This document shows, piece after piece, positions 6,059 to 6,467 of a stretch of DNA of 6,467 nt (positions within the stretch are counted from its first letter, which is position 1; every line of letters begins with the position of its first letter). This DNA comes from Gammaproteobacteria bacterium (GTDB taxonomy: Bacteria > Pseudomonadota > Gammaproteobacteria > Pseudomonadales > Pseudohongiellaceae). A program made the translations under genes and the position numbers. The notes beneath the pieces were generated by a model, which was not told the DNA's origin, searched no databases, and worked only from the letters and a program-made list of their open reading frames with translations. Location of the stretch: positions 1 to 6,467 of the forward strand of contig PWQG01000202.1 in assembly GCA_003556835.1 (NCBI GenBank). The letters are read 5' to 3'.

Positions 6059-6073
6059 GAGGGGAATGACGGG

Positions 6074-6467
6074 ATGAGAGAGCTGTACAAGTTCCAAGTG
6101 GACAGTGTCCGCTACCTGGATGATCAGGGCCTGCCCCTGGACGCGAATGAGCTGCCCGCACTGGCCAGCGACAGCGAGCGCCTGCTGTCCGCCTACCGCA
6201 ACATGGTGCTGACCCGCACCTTCGACAAAAAAGCCATTGCCCTGCAACGCACCGGGCAGCTTGGTACCTATCCCAGCGCACTTGGCCATGAGGTGATCGG
6301 CACCGCCACGGCCCAGGCCATGTCCAATGAGGATGTGCTGACCCCTTTTTACCGTGACCAGGCCACTCAACTGTTGCGCGGCGTCACGCTCACAGATTTG
6401 TTGCTGTACTGGGGCGGGGATGAACGTGGCAGTTGCTGGCAAAGCTGCCGGGAAGACCTGCCAGTTG
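6074..6467 (+). CDS. 2-oxoacid (pyruvate or branched-chain) dehydrogenase E1 component, alpha subunit, 3' end cut by window edge
   Basis: The first 131 residues are in the window. They match the N-terminal part of the thiamine-diphosphate-dependent E1-alpha subunit of the alpha2-beta2 type: YRNMVLTRTFDKKAIALQR (41-59), GQLGTYPSALGHE (61-73), EDVLTPFYRDQATQLLRG (86-103) and LLLYWGGDERGS (109-120), then a REDLPV segment (126-131) leading toward the cofactor site outside the window. With E1-beta, E2 and E3 it would decarboxylate a 2-oxoacid and transfer the acyl group to lipoyl-E2 in the cytoplasm. Branched-chain and pyruvate versions cannot be separated from this fragment, so no gene symbol is given. 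The start at 6074 has AGGGG 9 bases upstream; the ATG at 6066 is out of frame and stops at once. E1-beta and E2 genes would be expected downstream. The gene is divergent from the iron-regulated receptor. Confidence 0.9.
   Translation, partial: MRELYKFQVDSVRYLDDQGLPLDANELPALASDSERLLSAYRNMVLTRTFDKKAIALQRTGQLGTYPSALGHEVIGTATAQAMSNEDVLTPFYRDQATQLLRGVTLTDLLLYWGGDERGSCWQSCREDLPV

Larger units (their letters stand above)
5740..6073. other. 334-base divergent intergenic region between receptor and E1-alpha genes
   Basis: This region has no convincing gene. From left to right it holds the receptor leader, including a GC-rich direct repeat CGGGCCG at 5780-5786 and 5788-5794. The receptor promoter and Fur box (5827-5856) follow, then a stretch at 5871-5930 with nothing recognisable. 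The rest holds the candidate E1-alpha promoter, the CACGTG pair and the leader inverted repeat. Short reading frames here lack ribosome binding sites. Confidence 0.7.

Noticed and set aside
5942..6442. Minus-strand open frames opposite the E1-alpha start
   Set aside because: The plus strand encodes recognisable E1-alpha motifs; the antisense frames show no recognisable family or ribosome binding site.

Overview
The window is moderately GC-rich and reads as the chromosome of a Gram-negative proteobacterium, most likely an aerobic or marine gammaproteobacterium of the Marinobacter/Alcanivorax/Halomonas type. The evidence is a TonB-dependent outer-membrane receptor ending in aromatic Phe, a 7-1-7 Fur box of gammaproteobacterial form, a Tat-exported oxidoreductase and a gammaproteobacterial-looking E1-alpha. 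The genus is inference only. No mobile elements, CRISPR arrays, tRNAs or rRNAs are visible.

Left part (1-1817): two divergent genes share a 237-base intergenic region. On the minus strand, cut by the left edge, is a membrane protein with an N-terminal zinc ribbon followed by an HEAGH motif. On the plus strand is a soluble predicted zinc metallopeptidase of the zinc-ribbon_6/Peptidase_Mx (COG4307) type. Its catalytic part looks intact, but the first two cysteine pairs normally expected in its N-terminal ribbon are missing.

Middle part (1882-3657): a two-gene minus-strand operon. The first gene is a Tat-signal nitroreductase-like flavoprotein of the Acg type. The second is a MarR-family regulator whose start lies inside the end of the nitroreductase gene (32-base overlap). 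The promoter in front carries two CGATATCG-centred palindromes 21 bases apart. One fills the spacer between the predicted -35 and -10, so this looks like a self-contained, autoregulated redox or xenobiotic-response module.

Right part (3658-6467): a FecA-like TonB-dependent receptor on the minus strand has a strong Fur box inside its promoter and a hairpin after its stop. Divergent from it is the start of a pyruvate/branched-chain 2-oxoacid dehydrogenase E1-alpha gene, cut by the right edge. The 334-base region between them holds both predicted promoters, a pair of CACGTG boxes one helical turn apart, and a 9-bp-stem inverted repeat ending just before the E1-alpha ribosome binding site.

No dramatic new system is apparent. 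The most interesting items are the nitroreductase-MarR module with its operator pair, the metallopeptidase that has lost cysteines from its ribbon, and the structured leader of the E1-alpha gene.
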